Counted from the first letter of the stretch, positions 54,319 to 63,624 are shown. The stretch: DNA of 64,000 nt from Segetibacter aerophilus (GCF_007991655.1 NZ_BJYT01000027.1:1-64000); one strand, 5' to 3'. Program-made: numbers and translations. Notes: generated by a model not told the origin, from the sequence alone.

Positions 54319-55347
54319 TTAAAACAACATGCCCCCTGTTTGGCCCTGTACACGTTTTCCTAAATGCTCGTAAGCTTTTACAGTTACTTCGCGGCCTCGT
54401 GGTGTGCGTTGCATAAAACCTTCCTGTATTAAGAATGGCTCGTAGACCTCTTCAAGCGTTCCCGGCTCTTCTCCAACAGCGGTTGCTATAGTGGTAAGAC
54501 CAACGGGACCGCCTTTGAACTTTTCAATAATAGCCAACAGAATTCTGTTGTCCATTTCATCCAATCCGTGTTGGTCTACGTTCAGCGCCTTTAGTGCATG
54601 TTGTGCAATAGCTATCTCAATCTTACCGTCGCTTAACACCTGGGCAAAGTCACGCACCCTTCTTAGTAAGCCGTTTGCAATACGCGGAGTACCGCGGCTA
54701 CGGCGGGCGATTTCATAAGAGGCTTCGCTTGTTATGTCTGTATTTAAAATGCCTGCACTTCGCTCGACAATTTTTTTAAGTACATCTGCATTGTAATATT
54801 CGAGTCGGCATTTTATTCCAAATCGTGATAAAAGTGGAGCAGTCAGCAAACCACTGCGGGTAGTTGCACCTACCAGAGTAAAAGGATTTAAATTTATCTG
54901 GATACTTCTGGCATTGGGACCAGAGTCGATCATGATATCAAGGCGAAAGTCCTCCATAGCAGCGTAGAGATATTCTTCTACTACATTACTTAAGCGATGA
55001 ATTTCATCTATAAACAGTACGTCGTTTACTTCAAGGTTTGTAAGTAACCCGGCGAGATCTCCCGGCTTTTCGATAACTGGTCCGCTAGTCTCTTTGATGT
55101 TTACGCCCAGCTCGTTTGCAACAATTCGGCTAAGAGTCGTTTTTCCTAACCCCGGGGGACCATGAAATAAAATATGGTCTAAAGCCTCTCCGCGCAATTT
55201 TGCCGCTTTAATAAATATGCTCAAATTTTCTATTAACTGCGGTTGTCCAGCGAAGTCTTCGATCTCCTTCGGCCGTATATTATTTTCAAACTCTACCTCG
55301 GCTGCCGACACATTTTCTTTCCCACTGCTTAAGTTTGGATTAGCCAT
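54319..55347 (-). CDS. ruvB: Holliday junction branch migration ATPase RuvB
   Basis: 342 residues from the ATG at 55347, chosen because [11 protein letters not shown] is a usual RuvB start; an ATG 29 codons upstream would overlap the divergent gene. Walker [15 protein letters not shown], Walker [11 protein letters not shown], sensor 1 LVGATTRSG and the C-terminal winged helix ([21 protein letters not shown]) are complete. Motor of RuvAB branch migration. Confidence 0.96.
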   Translation of the reverse strand: MANPNLSSGKENVSAAEVEFENNIRPKEIEDFAGQPQLIENLSIFIKAAKLRGEALDHILFHGPPGLGKTTLSRIVANELGVNIKETSGPVIEKPGDLAGLLTNLEVNDVLFIDEIHRLSNVVEEYLYAAMEDFRLDIMIDSGPNARSIQINLNPFTLVGATTRSGLLTAPLLSRFGIKCRLEYYNADVLKKIVERSAGILNTDITSEASYEIARRSRGTPRIANGLLRRVRDFAQVLSDGKIEIAIAQHALKALNVDQHGLDEMDNRILLAIIEKFKGGPVGLTTIATAVGEEPGTLEEVYEPFLIQEGFMQRTPRGREVTVKAYEHLGKRVQGQTGGMLF

Positions 55348-55405
55348 TGTTATGATTATCTTGGTTGTAAAACTACTTATTCTAGTAAGCAAAAAACAGA
55401 AACTA

Positions 55406-56053
55406 ATGAAAATTGGGATAATTGGATCTGGCATTGTAGGTCAGGTTCTGGCAAAAGCATTCCTGGCAGAAGGAAACGATGTAATGCTCGGAACACGCAA
55501 CACATCAAAAGAAGAAGTCGTAAAATGGAAAGAACAAAATCCGTCAGCAGAGGTCGGCACTTTTGATGAAACGGCCGCATTCGGAGAACTGATTGTACTT
55601 GCTACCGGAGGAGCAATAACAGAAGATGCAATTACACTGGCCGGCGTAGAAAATTTCGCTGGTAAAACCGTTATAGATGCCACAAACCCAATAGCACCGG
55701 AACCTCCTGTCAACGGGGTGTTGAAATACTTTACCGACATCAACGAGTCCTTGATGGAAAAAATTCAAACCCTTATACCTCAAGCAAATGTTGTTAAGGC
55801 ATTTAGTAGCGTAGGAAACGCACTGATGTATAAACCCAATCTTAAGGGGCAAATTCCAACGATGTTCATTTGCGGAAATAATGCTGCTGCAAAACAACAG
55901 GTATCAAACATTTTAAAAGACTTTGGCTGGGAAGCGGAAGATATGGGAACTGTTGAGGCTGCAAGAGCCATCGAGCCTTTGTGCATTTTATGGTGCATTC
56001 CCGGTTTATTACGAAATGAATGGATGCATGCTTTTAAGCTTTTGAAGGCTTAA
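55406..56053 (+). CDS. NADP-binding Rossmann reductase, F420-dependent NADP reductase-like
   Basis: 215 residues from the ATG at 55406 (a longer frame starts within ruvB and is rejected). N-terminal [23 protein letters not shown] and LGTRN point to NADP(H) binding; [23 protein letters not shown] and [14 protein letters not shown] match the NpdG/F420 oxidoreductase and related NADPH reductase group. Substrate unknown; Bacteroidota generally lack F420, so another partner is likely. Divergent from ruvB. Confidence 0.82.
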   Translation: MKIGIIGSGIVGQVLAKAFLAEGNDVMLGTRNTSKEEVVKWKEQNPSAEVGTFDETAAFGELIVLATGGAITEDAITLAGVENFAGKTVIDATNPIAPEPPVNGVLKYFTDINESLMEKIQTLIPQANVVKAFSSVGNALMYKPNLKGQIPTMFICGNNAAAKQQVSNILKDFGWEAEDMGTVEAARAIEPLCILWCIPGLLRNEWMHAFKLLKA

Positions 56054-56122
56054 ATCGAGAACTGGAAAAATCGGCCCTTACACTTCCATATTGTCAAAAT
56101 AAATGATGAGTAAAACAATAGC

Positions 56123-56929
56123 ATGAATTTTCCTATTGCTTTTGAAGTAGGGTCTTACGAAATATTGCTACACACAATACTCGAATCTGCAAGCTATTTT
56201 ATCGGCTTTCGTTATTTTTTGTATTTGCGAAAAAAGCAGGGTGACACTATTAATACATCCAATAGAATTTGGATATTGATTGCTTGCATATTCGGTTCAC
56301 TTGCCGGGAGCAGACTTTTAGGTGGACTGGAAGATATTTCAGGTCTTCAGGCTGCCATTAATAAACCTCAATACTTCTATCAGAATAAAACGGTGTTGGG
56401 TGGTTTGCTGGGCGGGCTGGTTGTGGTGGAGCTGGTAAAGAAAATTATAAAAGAAAAACATTCTTCCGGCGACCTGATTACTTACCCGTTTATTCTTGCA
56501 TTGATTATCGGCAGAATAGGATGCTTTAGTATGGGCATATATGAAGAAACGTACGGAGAACCAACTTCATTTCCATGGGGAATGGATCTCGGGGATGGCC
56601 TTAGCCGTCATCCCGTATGTTTATATGAAATCGCCTTTCTCGGCTTTCTTTGGATGAGCCTGGTTCAACTGGAGAAGAAATACATTTTAGCAGATGGGGC
56701 AAGGTTTAAAATATTTATGATAGCCTATCTCTCTTTCAGGCTGTTGCTTGATTTTATTAAACCGCATTACACTTTCAATATCGGTCTATCTACTATTCAA
56801 ATAGCTTCCTTGTTCGGCTTGTTTTACTATGCTTATGACATTATTCATCCGCGACAGTTACTGGAAAGAACCAGGTGGGAAACAATACATAGTAGCACTT
56901 CGGATGAACGGATTGCAACGCAACGATGA
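56123..56929 (+). CDS. Divergent prolipoprotein diacylglyceryl transferase (Lgt) homologue
   Basis: 268 residues, about seven helices. The Lgt fold is evident from GRIGCF (Arg131), SRHPVCLYE and FRLLLDF, but the catalytic His of the FHGGL motif is Leu92 (KTVLGGLLGG) and the essential Asn of GRxGNFxNG is Cys134, with Met where the second Asn should be. So lipoprotein diacylglyceryl transfer is doubtful; a different lipid reaction is likely. The operon continues with a radical SAM enzyme and a small membrane protein. The last residues, SDERIATQR, and the TGA stop are encoded by a copy of the interspersed element. Confidence 0.85.
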   Translation: MNFPIAFEVGSYEILLHTILESASYFIGFRYFLYLRKKQGDTINTSNRIWILIACIFGSLAGSRLLGGLEDISGLQAAINKPQYFYQNKTVLGGLLGGLVVVELVKKIIKEKHSSGDLITYPFILALIIGRIGCFSMGIYEETYGEPTSFPWGMDLGDGLSRHPVCLYEIAFLGFLWMSLVQLEKKYILADGARFKIFMIAYLSFRLLLDFIKPHYTFNIGLSTIQIASLFGLFYYAYDIIHPRQLLERTRWETIHSSTSDERIATQR

Positions 56930-56934
56930 TCAAC
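56903..56934 (+). repeat. Interspersed palindromic element, copy 14 (long form), overlaps lgt-like 3' end
   Basis: GATGAACGGA then TTGCAACGCAACGATGATCAA; C/G version with one change next to the centre. It encodes the C-terminus and stop of the Lgt homologue. Confidence 0.75.
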
Positions 56935-56972
56935 AATGAATACAATGCTGGTACCCAAAAATAAAATTCACC

Positions 56973-58400
56973 ATGCCTGAACGTTCTTATACCTACTACG
57001 ATTTTACCTTGAGTCTTTGCCCTGTTTGCCTCAAGCGCATTGACGCTAAGATTGTGTTTGAAAATGGCAATGTGTATATGCTCAAAAACTGCAGTGAACA
57101 TGGTTTTTCAAAAGTTTTAATTGCAACGGACATAGAATATTATAAGAAGATCCGCAACTATAATAAGCCCTCGGAGATGCCTTTGAAGTTTAATACAAAG
57201 ACGCATTACGGTTGCCCCTACGATTGTGGATTGTGCCAGGATCATGAGCAACACAGCTGCCTGACTGTGGTTGAAATTACTGACCGTTGTAATCTTAGCT
57301 GCCCCACCTGTTACGCCATGAGCTCACCGCATTATGGAAGGCATCGCACGTTGGAAGAAGTTGAGCGCATGTTGGATATAATTGTGGCAAACGAAGGTGA
57401 GCCGGACGTTGTACAGATCAGCGGTGGCGAACCAACGATACATCCTGACTTTTTTGAAATCCTCAAGATAGCGAAGAAGAAGCCTATCAAACATTTGATG
57501 GTAAACACGAATGGTATCCGCATTGCTAAAGATTTCGAGTTTACTAAAAGGCTTGCCTCTTATATGCCTGACTTTGAAATCTATCTTCAATTTGATTCTT
57601 TTAAACCCGAAGCATTGATGGCGCTGCGAGGCAAAGATTTGACGGACGTAAGAATGAAGGCCCTTGAACATTTAAACACTTTAAACCTTTCGACGACACT
57701 TGTTGTCACTTTGCAAAAAGGTTTGAATGATGATGAAATAGGAAAAATAATTGAGTTCGCACTACAGCAGCGATGTGTTCGTGGAGTGACTTTTCAACCA
57801 ACGCAAATTGCCGGAAGAGTTGAAAACTTTGATCCGGCGACCGACAGAATAACCATTACAGATGTAAGGCAAAAGATAATAGATCAAACGAACCTTTTTC
57901 AACCCAACGATCTTATACCTGTTCCTTGTAACCCCGATGCGCTAGTAATGGGTTATGCATTGAAGCTTGCCGGGCAAACCATTCCGCTTACCCGTTATAT
58001 AGATCCTGCTCACCTGCTTGATAGCGGCCGCAACACCATTGTTTACGAGCAGGACTCAGAGTTACACAACCATCTCCTAAAGATTTTTAGTACAGGCATC
58101 TCCGTTGATAAAGTGCAGGAAAATATGAAGCAGCTGCTGTGTTGCCTTCCGCAGATCCAGGCTCCCGGTTTAGGTTATGATAATTTGTTTCGAATCATCA
58201 TCATGCGGTTTATAGATGCGTATGATTTTGATGTAAGAGCAATCAAAAAAAGTTGTGTTCACATCCTTCATAAAGATGGGCGCATCATTCCTTTCGAAAC
58301 CATGAACCTTTTTTACAGAGATGAAAAGGAGCTTCGTTTAAAGGAGTTGCAAGGAACAGGGGTGTTGCCCGATAAAAACAAACTGATGCTTTATGAATAA
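56973..58400 (+). CDS. Radical SAM enzyme, MJ0619/tetraether synthase (Tes)-like
   Basis: 475 residues. Radical SAM cluster C106-N-L-S-C110-P-T-C113-Y, with ISGGEPT and NTNGIRI. N-terminal to it is a cysteine-rich layout: C16-x2-C19, C40, C81-x3-C85-x2-C88, then H91, H94 and C96, i.e. room for extra metal or Fe-S sites. The sequence TLSLCPVCLKRID...VYMLKNCSEHG is what I associate with the MJ0619 family, which includes methyl-transferring enzymes and the archaeal tetraether lipid synthase Tes. The assignment rests on motif layout alone. Adjacent to an Lgt homologue, so a lipid substrate is plausible. ATG at 56973. Confidence 0.85.
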   Translation: MPERSYTYYDFTLSLCPVCLKRIDAKIVFENGNVYMLKNCSEHGFSKVLIATDIEYYKKIRNYNKPSEMPLKFNTKTHYGCPYDCGLCQDHEQHSCLTVVEITDRCNLSCPTCYAMSSPHYGRHRTLEEVERMLDIIVANEGEPDVVQISGGEPTIHPDFFEILKIAKKKPIKHLMVNTNGIRIAKDFEFTKRLASYMPDFEIYLQFDSFKPEALMALRGKDLTDVRMKALEHLNTLNLSTTLVVTLQKGLNDDEIGKIIEFALQQRCVRGVTFQPTQIAGRVENFDPATDRITITDVRQKIIDQTNLFQPNDLIPVPCNPDALVMGYALKLAGQTIPLTRYIDPAHLLDSGRNTIVYEQDSELHNHLLKIFSTGISVDKVQENMKQLLCCLPQIQAPGLGYDNLFRIIIMRFIDAYDFDVRAIKKSCVHILHKDGRIIPFETMNLFYRDEKELRLKELQGTGVLPDKNKLMLYE

Positions 58401-58650
58401 GTTCTGGCAAGCAGTCTTGATTAACGTTGCTATAGTGTATGCATTAGCACTTTTTACCCTCGGCTTTGGTGACAGTTCGGGCTTATTAATAATTCCTATA
58501 TTTCTTTCTGTAATGGAGTTTTTCCTCTCTATACCCTTCCTGGTTGTTGAAAAAAGCAGGAATGCCGGTAAAGTGATGATGGCTGCTGCAGGCATTATTT
58601 TTCTGATTGGGCTCGGAGTATGTACAGTGATACCTTTTAGACTAGAGTAG
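58393..58650 (+). CDS. Small membrane protein coupled to the radical SAM gene
   Basis: 85 residues with three hydrophobic segments (LINVAIVYALALFTLGF, GLLIIPIFLSVMEFFLSIPFLVV, VMMAAAGIIFLIGLGVCTVI) and short charged loops. Its ATG overlaps the radical SAM stop by 8 nt (ATGAATAA), so translation is coupled. Unknown family. It may anchor the cytosolic enzyme or its substrate at the membrane (inference). Confidence 0.7.
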   Translation: MNKFWQAVLINVAIVYALALFTLGFGDSSGLLIIPIFLSVMEFFLSIPFLVVEKSRNAGKVMMAAAGIIFLIGLGVCTVIPFRLE

Positions 58651-58687
58651 ATTTTGTGGGAGCAAACAGCGGTACTCAGATTAAAAA

Positions 58688-58709
58688 TTCTTGCGACGCT
58701 CCGTTCAAC
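58688..58709 (-). repeat. Interspersed palindromic element, copy 15 (long form, degenerate)
   Basis: On the minus strand GTTGAACGG then AGCGTCGCAAGAA; C/G version. Between convergent genes. Confidence 0.65.
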
Positions 58710-58732
58710 TTTTAGTAATGCTATATCCCGTT

Positions 58733-59455
58733 TTAGGCCTTAACCGCGTACTGCATCATCTGCAAAATCAAATCAGGGTCAGGACAATTTTCAAGGTATT
58801 TTTCTTTTTGCGAATATCTGCATACCCCTGGATAATCGCCCCTCTTTTCATACATCTCAGTTACTATTTGAAAGTGCAGGTGTGCCGGCCAATAACCGTT
58901 CTCCTTCGGTGGGCCAAAGTGAGCAAACTCTACACCCCGGCTTATGTAGTGGCCTTCCTGTATCCCTTCAATATCCCTTAAGCTTAGATGCCCGTAAAGT
59001 GTGTTGAATGAGACACCTTCCAACTGGTGATGTAAGATTATGGTAGCGCCATAATCACCGAAAAAATCATTGAAACTAAAGCTGTGTACATAGCCACCTA
59101 GTGGTGCAAAAATGGGTGTGCCAACGGGACCCCATACGTCTATACCAAGATGAAGGCGACGCGGCTCTTCACCCTTATCAAACCTGCTGCTGCGGGAATA
59201 GATGGTGCGATGTTCTGCATAACCACCTATTCCGTATTTGTATTTCGTGCCCAACTGCTGTTCTATGTATTTGGCAAAAGCATCCGTGTTAGCTAATATA
59301 TGATCGGTGAGCGTGGTGTTATTTGCAGTAAAGTCAAGCTGAAGCAAAGAGTCCCTTGTTGCGTCAAAAGGCACCACGTTATGAAAAGCCCCAGCATTTT
59401 TATACAACGCATTCTGTAAAGGAGTAGGTGTCATTTTACTTGAGCTTAGAACCAT
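58733..59455 (-). CDS. M23 family metallopeptidase (LytM-type)
   Basis: 240 residues without an obvious signal peptide. Zinc ligands: HLGIDVWGPVGTPIFAPLGG (H-x3-D), GHLSLRD and HLHFQIV (HxH). LytM-like enzymes cut peptidoglycan cross-links or activate amidases. The N-terminal ~90 residues are not recognised. Its ATG is directly adjacent to the leuS stop (no gap), so the two genes are on one transcript. Confidence 0.85.
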   Translation of the reverse strand: MVLSSSKMTPTPLQNALYKNAGAFHNVVPFDATRDSLLQLDFTANNTTLTDHILANTDAFAKYIEQQLGTKYKYGIGGYAEHRTIYSRSSRFDKGEEPRRLHLGIDVWGPVGTPIFAPLGGYVHSFSFNDFFGDYGATIILHHQLEGVSFNTLYGHLSLRDIEGIQEGHYISRGVEFAHFGPPKENGYWPAHLHFQIVTEMYEKRGDYPGVCRYSQKEKYLENCPDPDLILQMMQYAVKA

Positions 59456-62230
59456 TTAAATAACCACATTGATCATTCTACCTTTTACAAATATGATTTT
59501 TTTAGGTGCTTTTCCCTCCAACCATTTTTGTACAATTTCGTTTGCAACGACAATCTGTTCAACCTCCGGTTGCGCTGCGTCCAATGAGATGTTGATGTTC
59601 GTTCTATGCTTCCCATTGATACTAACAGGGTATTCTTTGCTGCTTTCAACAAGGTACTTTTCTTCGAATTTTGGAAAAGCTGCATCAAGCACACTTCCTT
59701 CATTCCCCAGTAATTTCCAGAGTTCTTCTGAAACATGTGGAGCGTAAGATGTAAGTAAAATCAACAGAGGTTGAAGAACTTCTTTTTTACGAGACTTTAG
59801 ATCATTCAATTCGTTTACACACACCATGAAAGCACTGACAGCAGTATTGAAGCTAAAACGTTCTGTGTCTTCTTCAATTTTCTTAATCGTTCTATGCAAA
59901 ACTTTTAGTTCAGCTGGTGTAGCAGCGTCATTAGTTACAATTAAGCCTTTTGTCTCGTCTACAAATAGTCTCCAGAACTTCCTTAAGAAGCGATGGACAC
60001 CTTCAATCCCTTTTGTATCCCACGGTTTACTTTGCTCGACGGGACCAAGAAACATCTCATACATGCGGAAGGTGTCAGCACCATACCGTTCTACAATTTC
60101 GTCAGGGTTGACTACGTTGTATTTTGATTTGGACATCTTTTCTACTTCAGCCCCGCAGACGTATTTGCCGTCTTCTAAGATGAACTCAGCTTTTTCATAT
60201 TCCGGGCGCGAGTTTTTGAATGACTCAATGTCTAATTCGAGACCATCAACCAACCCAACATGAACATGGACTTTATCGGTCTCATACTGATCGATCAGCC
60301 CAGCAGATACAAATTGATTTGAGCTCTTTATTCTATAAACAAACCTAGAACTTCCCTGTATCATCCCCTGGTTAACCAACTTCTTATAAGGCTCTTCATG
60401 TCCTATATAACCTAAGTCAAACAAAACCTTTGTCCATAACCGGCTGTACAATAAATGGCCAACCGCGTGCTCCGTGCCGCCAATGTATAAGTCAACCTGG
60501 TTCCAATAGTCCGTCGCTTTTCTGTCGGCGAAGGCCTGCTCGTTTTGTGGATCCATGTACCGAAGGAAATACCATGATGAACCGGCATATCCCGGCATTG
60601 TATTCGCTTCGCGGGTTCCGCCGCCTGGTGCTATTATCCAATCAGCAAGATTAGCCAACGGACCTTCACCTTCAGGGCCGGCACTATATGTATCAACATA
60701 AGGAAGTTCAACTGGCAAATGACCTTCGTCTAAAGCAAACGCAACACCGCCCTTATAAACAATCGGAAATGGTTCACCCCAATAGCGCTGACGGCTGAAG
60801 CCAGCATCTCTCATTCGATAATTGACCTGGCGTTTACCAATGCCCATTTCCTCGAGCTTGTCAATTACTACATTTATGGCGTCTCTCATGACCATCCCAT
60901 CCAGGAAGTCCGAGTTCTGTAAGATGGCGTCTTTTGTTGGATTTGCCTCCTCGCCATTAAAAGCTTCACCAATAATATTTGTAATAGGAATATTGAAGTG
61001 CTTTGCAAAAGCAAAGTCACGCTGGTCGCCACAAGGAACAGCCATAATAGCCCCAGTACCGTAACCAGCTAACACATACTCAGAGATCCAAATAGGAATT
61101 TCACGACCATCAAAAGGATTGATTGCATAAGCCCCCGTGAAAGCGCCAGTGATGGATTTCACCTCCGCAAGCCGCTCTCTTTCGCTGCGGGATTTTACGT
61201 ATTCCAGGTATTTGGAGATTTCGTCTTTTTGTTGAAAACTCGTTATGTCGCTAACCATTTCGTGTTCAGGAGCCACTACCATAAAATCAACTCCAAACAT
61301 AGTATCCGGCCTGGTAGTATAGACAACCATTTGTTCTACTTCCCCCTTTTCACTTTTCACTTTAAACCTCACTTCCGCGCCCTGGCTCTTCCCGATCCAG
61401 TTCCTTTGCATCTCCTTCATCGAGTCGCTAAAGTCTACCTGCTCCAATCCCTGCAATAATCTATCGGCATATTCAGTGATCCTAAGATACCATTGCCGCA
61501 TCTTCTTTTTTACTACCGGATGCCCGCCTCGTTCGCTTACGCCATTTACCACCTCGTCGTTGGCAAGTACGGTTCCTAAAGCTTCGCACCAGTTTACTTC
61601 ACCAAAGGCAGAGAAGGCAAGGCGGTAATCCATCAGGATTTCCTGCTGTCTCTGGTTGTCGAATCCGCTCCATTCTTCTGCTATAAACTGAAGCTTCCTG
61701 TCGCCGGGACATTCATTGGTGACATTTCCTTCTTTTTCGAAAATCCCTTCTAAAACATTGATACGTTCAGCCTTTTGACTTTTGCGATTGTACCAGCTAT
61801 CAAACAATTGAAGAAAGATCCATTGTGTCCACTTGTAGTACTTAGGGTCGCTAGTTCTAACCTCTCGGCTCCAGTCATAGCAGAAGCCGATGTTATCTAA
61901 TTGCTCTTTGTAGCGTGCTATATTTTTTTCGGTGGTTACAGCAGGATGTTGTCCTGTCTCCAACGCATACTGTTCTGCCGGCAGACCAAAGCTGTCAAAG
62001 CCCATGGGGTGTAACACGTTGTAACCTTTCAGTCTTTTGAACCTTGCATAGATATCACTGGCTATATAGCCTAGCGGGTGGCCCACATGCAGACCTGCGC
62101 CACTTGGATAAGGGAACATATCCAATACATAAAACTTTGGCTTATCGCTCTCGTTGCTTACTCTATAAGCACCGCTATCTCTCCATTGCTGCTGCCACCT
62201 TTTTTCTATTTCTCTAAAGTTGTATTCCAT
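59456..62230 (-). CDS. leuS: Leucyl-tRNA synthetase
   Basis: 924 residues, class I synthetase. HIGH box HVGHPLGY (48-54), editing CP1 domain with TTRPDTMFGVDFMVVAPEH, CGDQRDFAFA, and zinc-less SGSSWYFLRY-like AGSSWYFLRYMDP, KMSKS box VEKMSKSKYN near 700, anticodon-binding and C-terminal domains. Length is that of Bacteroidota LeuS. Essential. Divergent from ftsX across a 444-nt spacer. Confidence 0.96.
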   Translation of the reverse strand: MEYNFREIEKRWQQQWRDSGAYRVSNESDKPKFYVLDMFPYPSGAGLHVGHPLGYIASDIYARFKRLKGYNVLHPMGFDSFGLPAEQYALETGQHPAVTTEKNIARYKEQLDNIGFCYDWSREVRTSDPKYYKWTQWIFLQLFDSWYNRKSQKAERINVLEGIFEKEGNVTNECPGDRKLQFIAEEWSGFDNQRQQEILMDYRLAFSAFGEVNWCEALGTVLANDEVVNGVSERGGHPVVKKKMRQWYLRITEYADRLLQGLEQVDFSDSMKEMQRNWIGKSQGAEVRFKVKSEKGEVEQMVVYTTRPDTMFGVDFMVVAPEHEMVSDITSFQQKDEISKYLEYVKSRSERERLAEVKSITGAFTGAYAINPFDGREIPIWISEYVLAGYGTGAIMAVPCGDQRDFAFAKHFNIPITNIIGEAFNGEEANPTKDAILQNSDFLDGMVMRDAINVVIDKLEEMGIGKRQVNYRMRDAGFSRQRYWGEPFPIVYKGGVAFALDEGHLPVELPYVDTYSAGPEGEGPLANLADWIIAPGGGTREANTMPGYAGSSWYFLRYMDPQNEQAFADRKATDYWNQVDLYIGGTEHAVGHLLYSRLWTKVLFDLGYIGHEEPYKKLVNQGMIQGSSRFVYRIKSSNQFVSAGLIDQYETDKVHVHVGLVDGLELDIESFKNSRPEYEKAEFILEDGKYVCGAEVEKMSKSKYNVVNPDEIVERYGADTFRMYEMFLGPVEQSKPWDTKGIEGVHRFLRKFWRLFVDETKGLIVTNDAATPAELKVLHRTIKKIEEDTERFSFNTAVSAFMVCVNELNDLKSRKKEVLQPLLILLTSYAPHVSEELWKLLGNEGSVLDAAFPKFEEKYLVESSKEYPVSINGKHRTNINISLDAAQPEVEQIVVANEIVQKWLEGKAPKKIIFVKGRMINVVI

Positions 62231-62472
62231 GGTTGTTGATATAAGGTATAGGGTTTAAGGTGTTGGGTTTAAGGAAAACCTTACTTCAGTCTTTGCAACC
62301 AGCCCTTCTACTTTTATATTTTTTACTTCTGTTTTTTTACTGCTTTAAACCAGCCTGCCTGTGATTCTAGCGGCGTAATTAACGTTAAGCATTCTTGAGT
62401 GCTACAGGTTTCCTCCCCTACGCCTTCTACCCTACACCTTACACCTTCTCCTACGTTGAGGCAATTTCAAAA

Positions 62473-62497
62473 GTACAAGTGTGCGACGCAACGAACG
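62473..62497 (+). repeat. Interspersed palindromic element, copy 16
   Basis: GTACAAGTG then TGCGACGCAACGAACG; C/G version. Confidence 0.8.
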
Positions 62498-62638
62498 CTT
62501 AATTAGTATTTACCAGCTTGCTACCCAAAAAAACACTAACACTTCTTTAACTGCTTTCATGCAGCAAGTATGTAATTTACCCGCTTTAAGCAAATGGTTC
62601 AAGGCCGGGCAAAAGTAAGCTATTAGAGCTCAATCCAC

Positions 62639-62646
62639 TACATTTG
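62639..62646 (+). promoter_or_regulatory. Putative -7 box for ftsX
   Basis: TACATTTG, 28 nt before the ATG. Confidence 0.4.
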
Positions 62647-62674
62647 CAACCTGACTAAACTCTAAATAACCAAC

Positions 62675-63553
62675 ATGGCGCAATTCGGAAAAGCATCGAG
62701 CAAACGCGGTAAACCAAGCTATATTTATAGTATTGTGGGTGTGGCACTCGTACTTTTAATTATGGGAATTTTGGGTTGGATATTTCTAAACTTCAAATCT
62801 GCGGGCTCTTCTTTTAAAGAGGATATTCGCATCAGCGCTTACCTGCGCACGACAAATAAGGATACTATCAACCAGATACAACAATACATTTCAGCGCAAC
62901 CTTACGCGAAGAATGTGCAGTACACCAACAAAGAAGCTGCAAAAGCGATCTGGAGCAAAGAGGGTAATAACGAAGACTGGGCCCAAATACTGGATTATAA
63001 TCCTTTACCTGAAAGCATCGATTTCTATGCGAGGTCAAACTATGTTAACCAGGATAGTTTGAATAAAATTTCGGCAGATATTGTTGGCAAATTCGGAAAC
63101 CAGTTAGATGAACTTCAGTACCCTAAATTGCTTGTTAATAATCTGAATGAACGGTCAGGAAAACTGGGATTAATATTTATCGTGGTAGCTGTAGTGCTTT
63201 GCACCATCGTAATTGTAAGTATCGACAACACTATTCGCCTGGCCATGTTCAGCAATCGTTTTTTGATAAAGACGATGCAGATGGTTGGGGCAACCCGTGG
63301 TTTTATTGCCCGCCCAATGGACGTTCGTGCCATTGTAAACGGGCTGATAAGTTCTGTCATCGCCATCGTGTTATTGCTTATCTTGATACAGTGGGCAGAA
63401 AGGCAGTTTCCACAACTTAGTATGATCAGGGACACAAGACTTACATTAATTCTCTTTGGCGGAATGATCCTGATTGGTGTCGGTATTTCTTTGTTTAGCA
63501 CTCATCGCAGTGTGATCAAGTACCTTAAGATGAGCCTGGACGATCTTTATTAA
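62675..63553 (+). CDS. ftsX: Cell division protein FtsX
   Basis: 292 residues. Permease-like: N-terminal helix (YSIVGVALVLLIMGILGWIFL), a periplasmic loop of ~115 residues (FKEDIRISAYLR..., EAAKAIWSKEGN) and three C-terminal helices (GLIFIVVAVVLCTIVIVSIDNTIRLAM ... KTMQMVGATRGFIARP). FtsX with FtsE couples division to peptidoglycan hydrolase activation. ftsE is not next to it, which is usual in Bacteroidota. Followed by a DUF3098 gene. Confidence 0.93.
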   Translation: MAQFGKASSKRGKPSYIYSIVGVALVLLIMGILGWIFLNFKSAGSSFKEDIRISAYLRTTNKDTINQIQQYISAQPYAKNVQYTNKEAAKAIWSKEGNNEDWAQILDYNPLPESIDFYARSNYVNQDSLNKISADIVGKFGNQLDELQYPKLLVNNLNERSGKLGLIFIVVAVVLCTIVIVSIDNTIRLAMFSNRFLIKTMQMVGATRGFIARPMDVRAIVNGLISSVIAIVLLLILIQWAERQFPQLSMIRDTRLTLILFGGMILIGVGISLFSTHRSVIKYLKMSLDDLY

Positions 63554-63624
63554 TCGTTTTAATTGTTATTGAGCTTTAGATCTTTTTAATTGTTTTATTT
63601 TACATCTTCTAAAAAAATTATATC

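Larger units (their letters stand above)
62231..62674. other. Intergenic region leuS-ftsX with G/A-rich short repeats
   Basis: 444 nt. Imperfect units of the GGTGTAAGGTATAGGG type occur on the plus strand (62241-62275) and on the minus strand (62412-62454), an inverted arrangement. An element copy lies at 62473-62497, and a possible decayed copy at 62293-62316. Confidence 0.6.

Noticed and set aside
55217-55405. N-terminal extension of the Rossmann reductase
   Set aside because: It runs inside ruvB on the other strand; the Rossmann start MKIGIIGSG at 55406 is the natural N-terminus.
55348-55434. 29-codon N-terminal extension of RuvB
   Set aside because: It would overlap the divergent gene's start, and RuvB proteins start at the MANPNL position.
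58691-58981. 96-codon plus-strand frame
   Set aside because: Antisense to the M23 peptidase, whose zinc motifs are clear.
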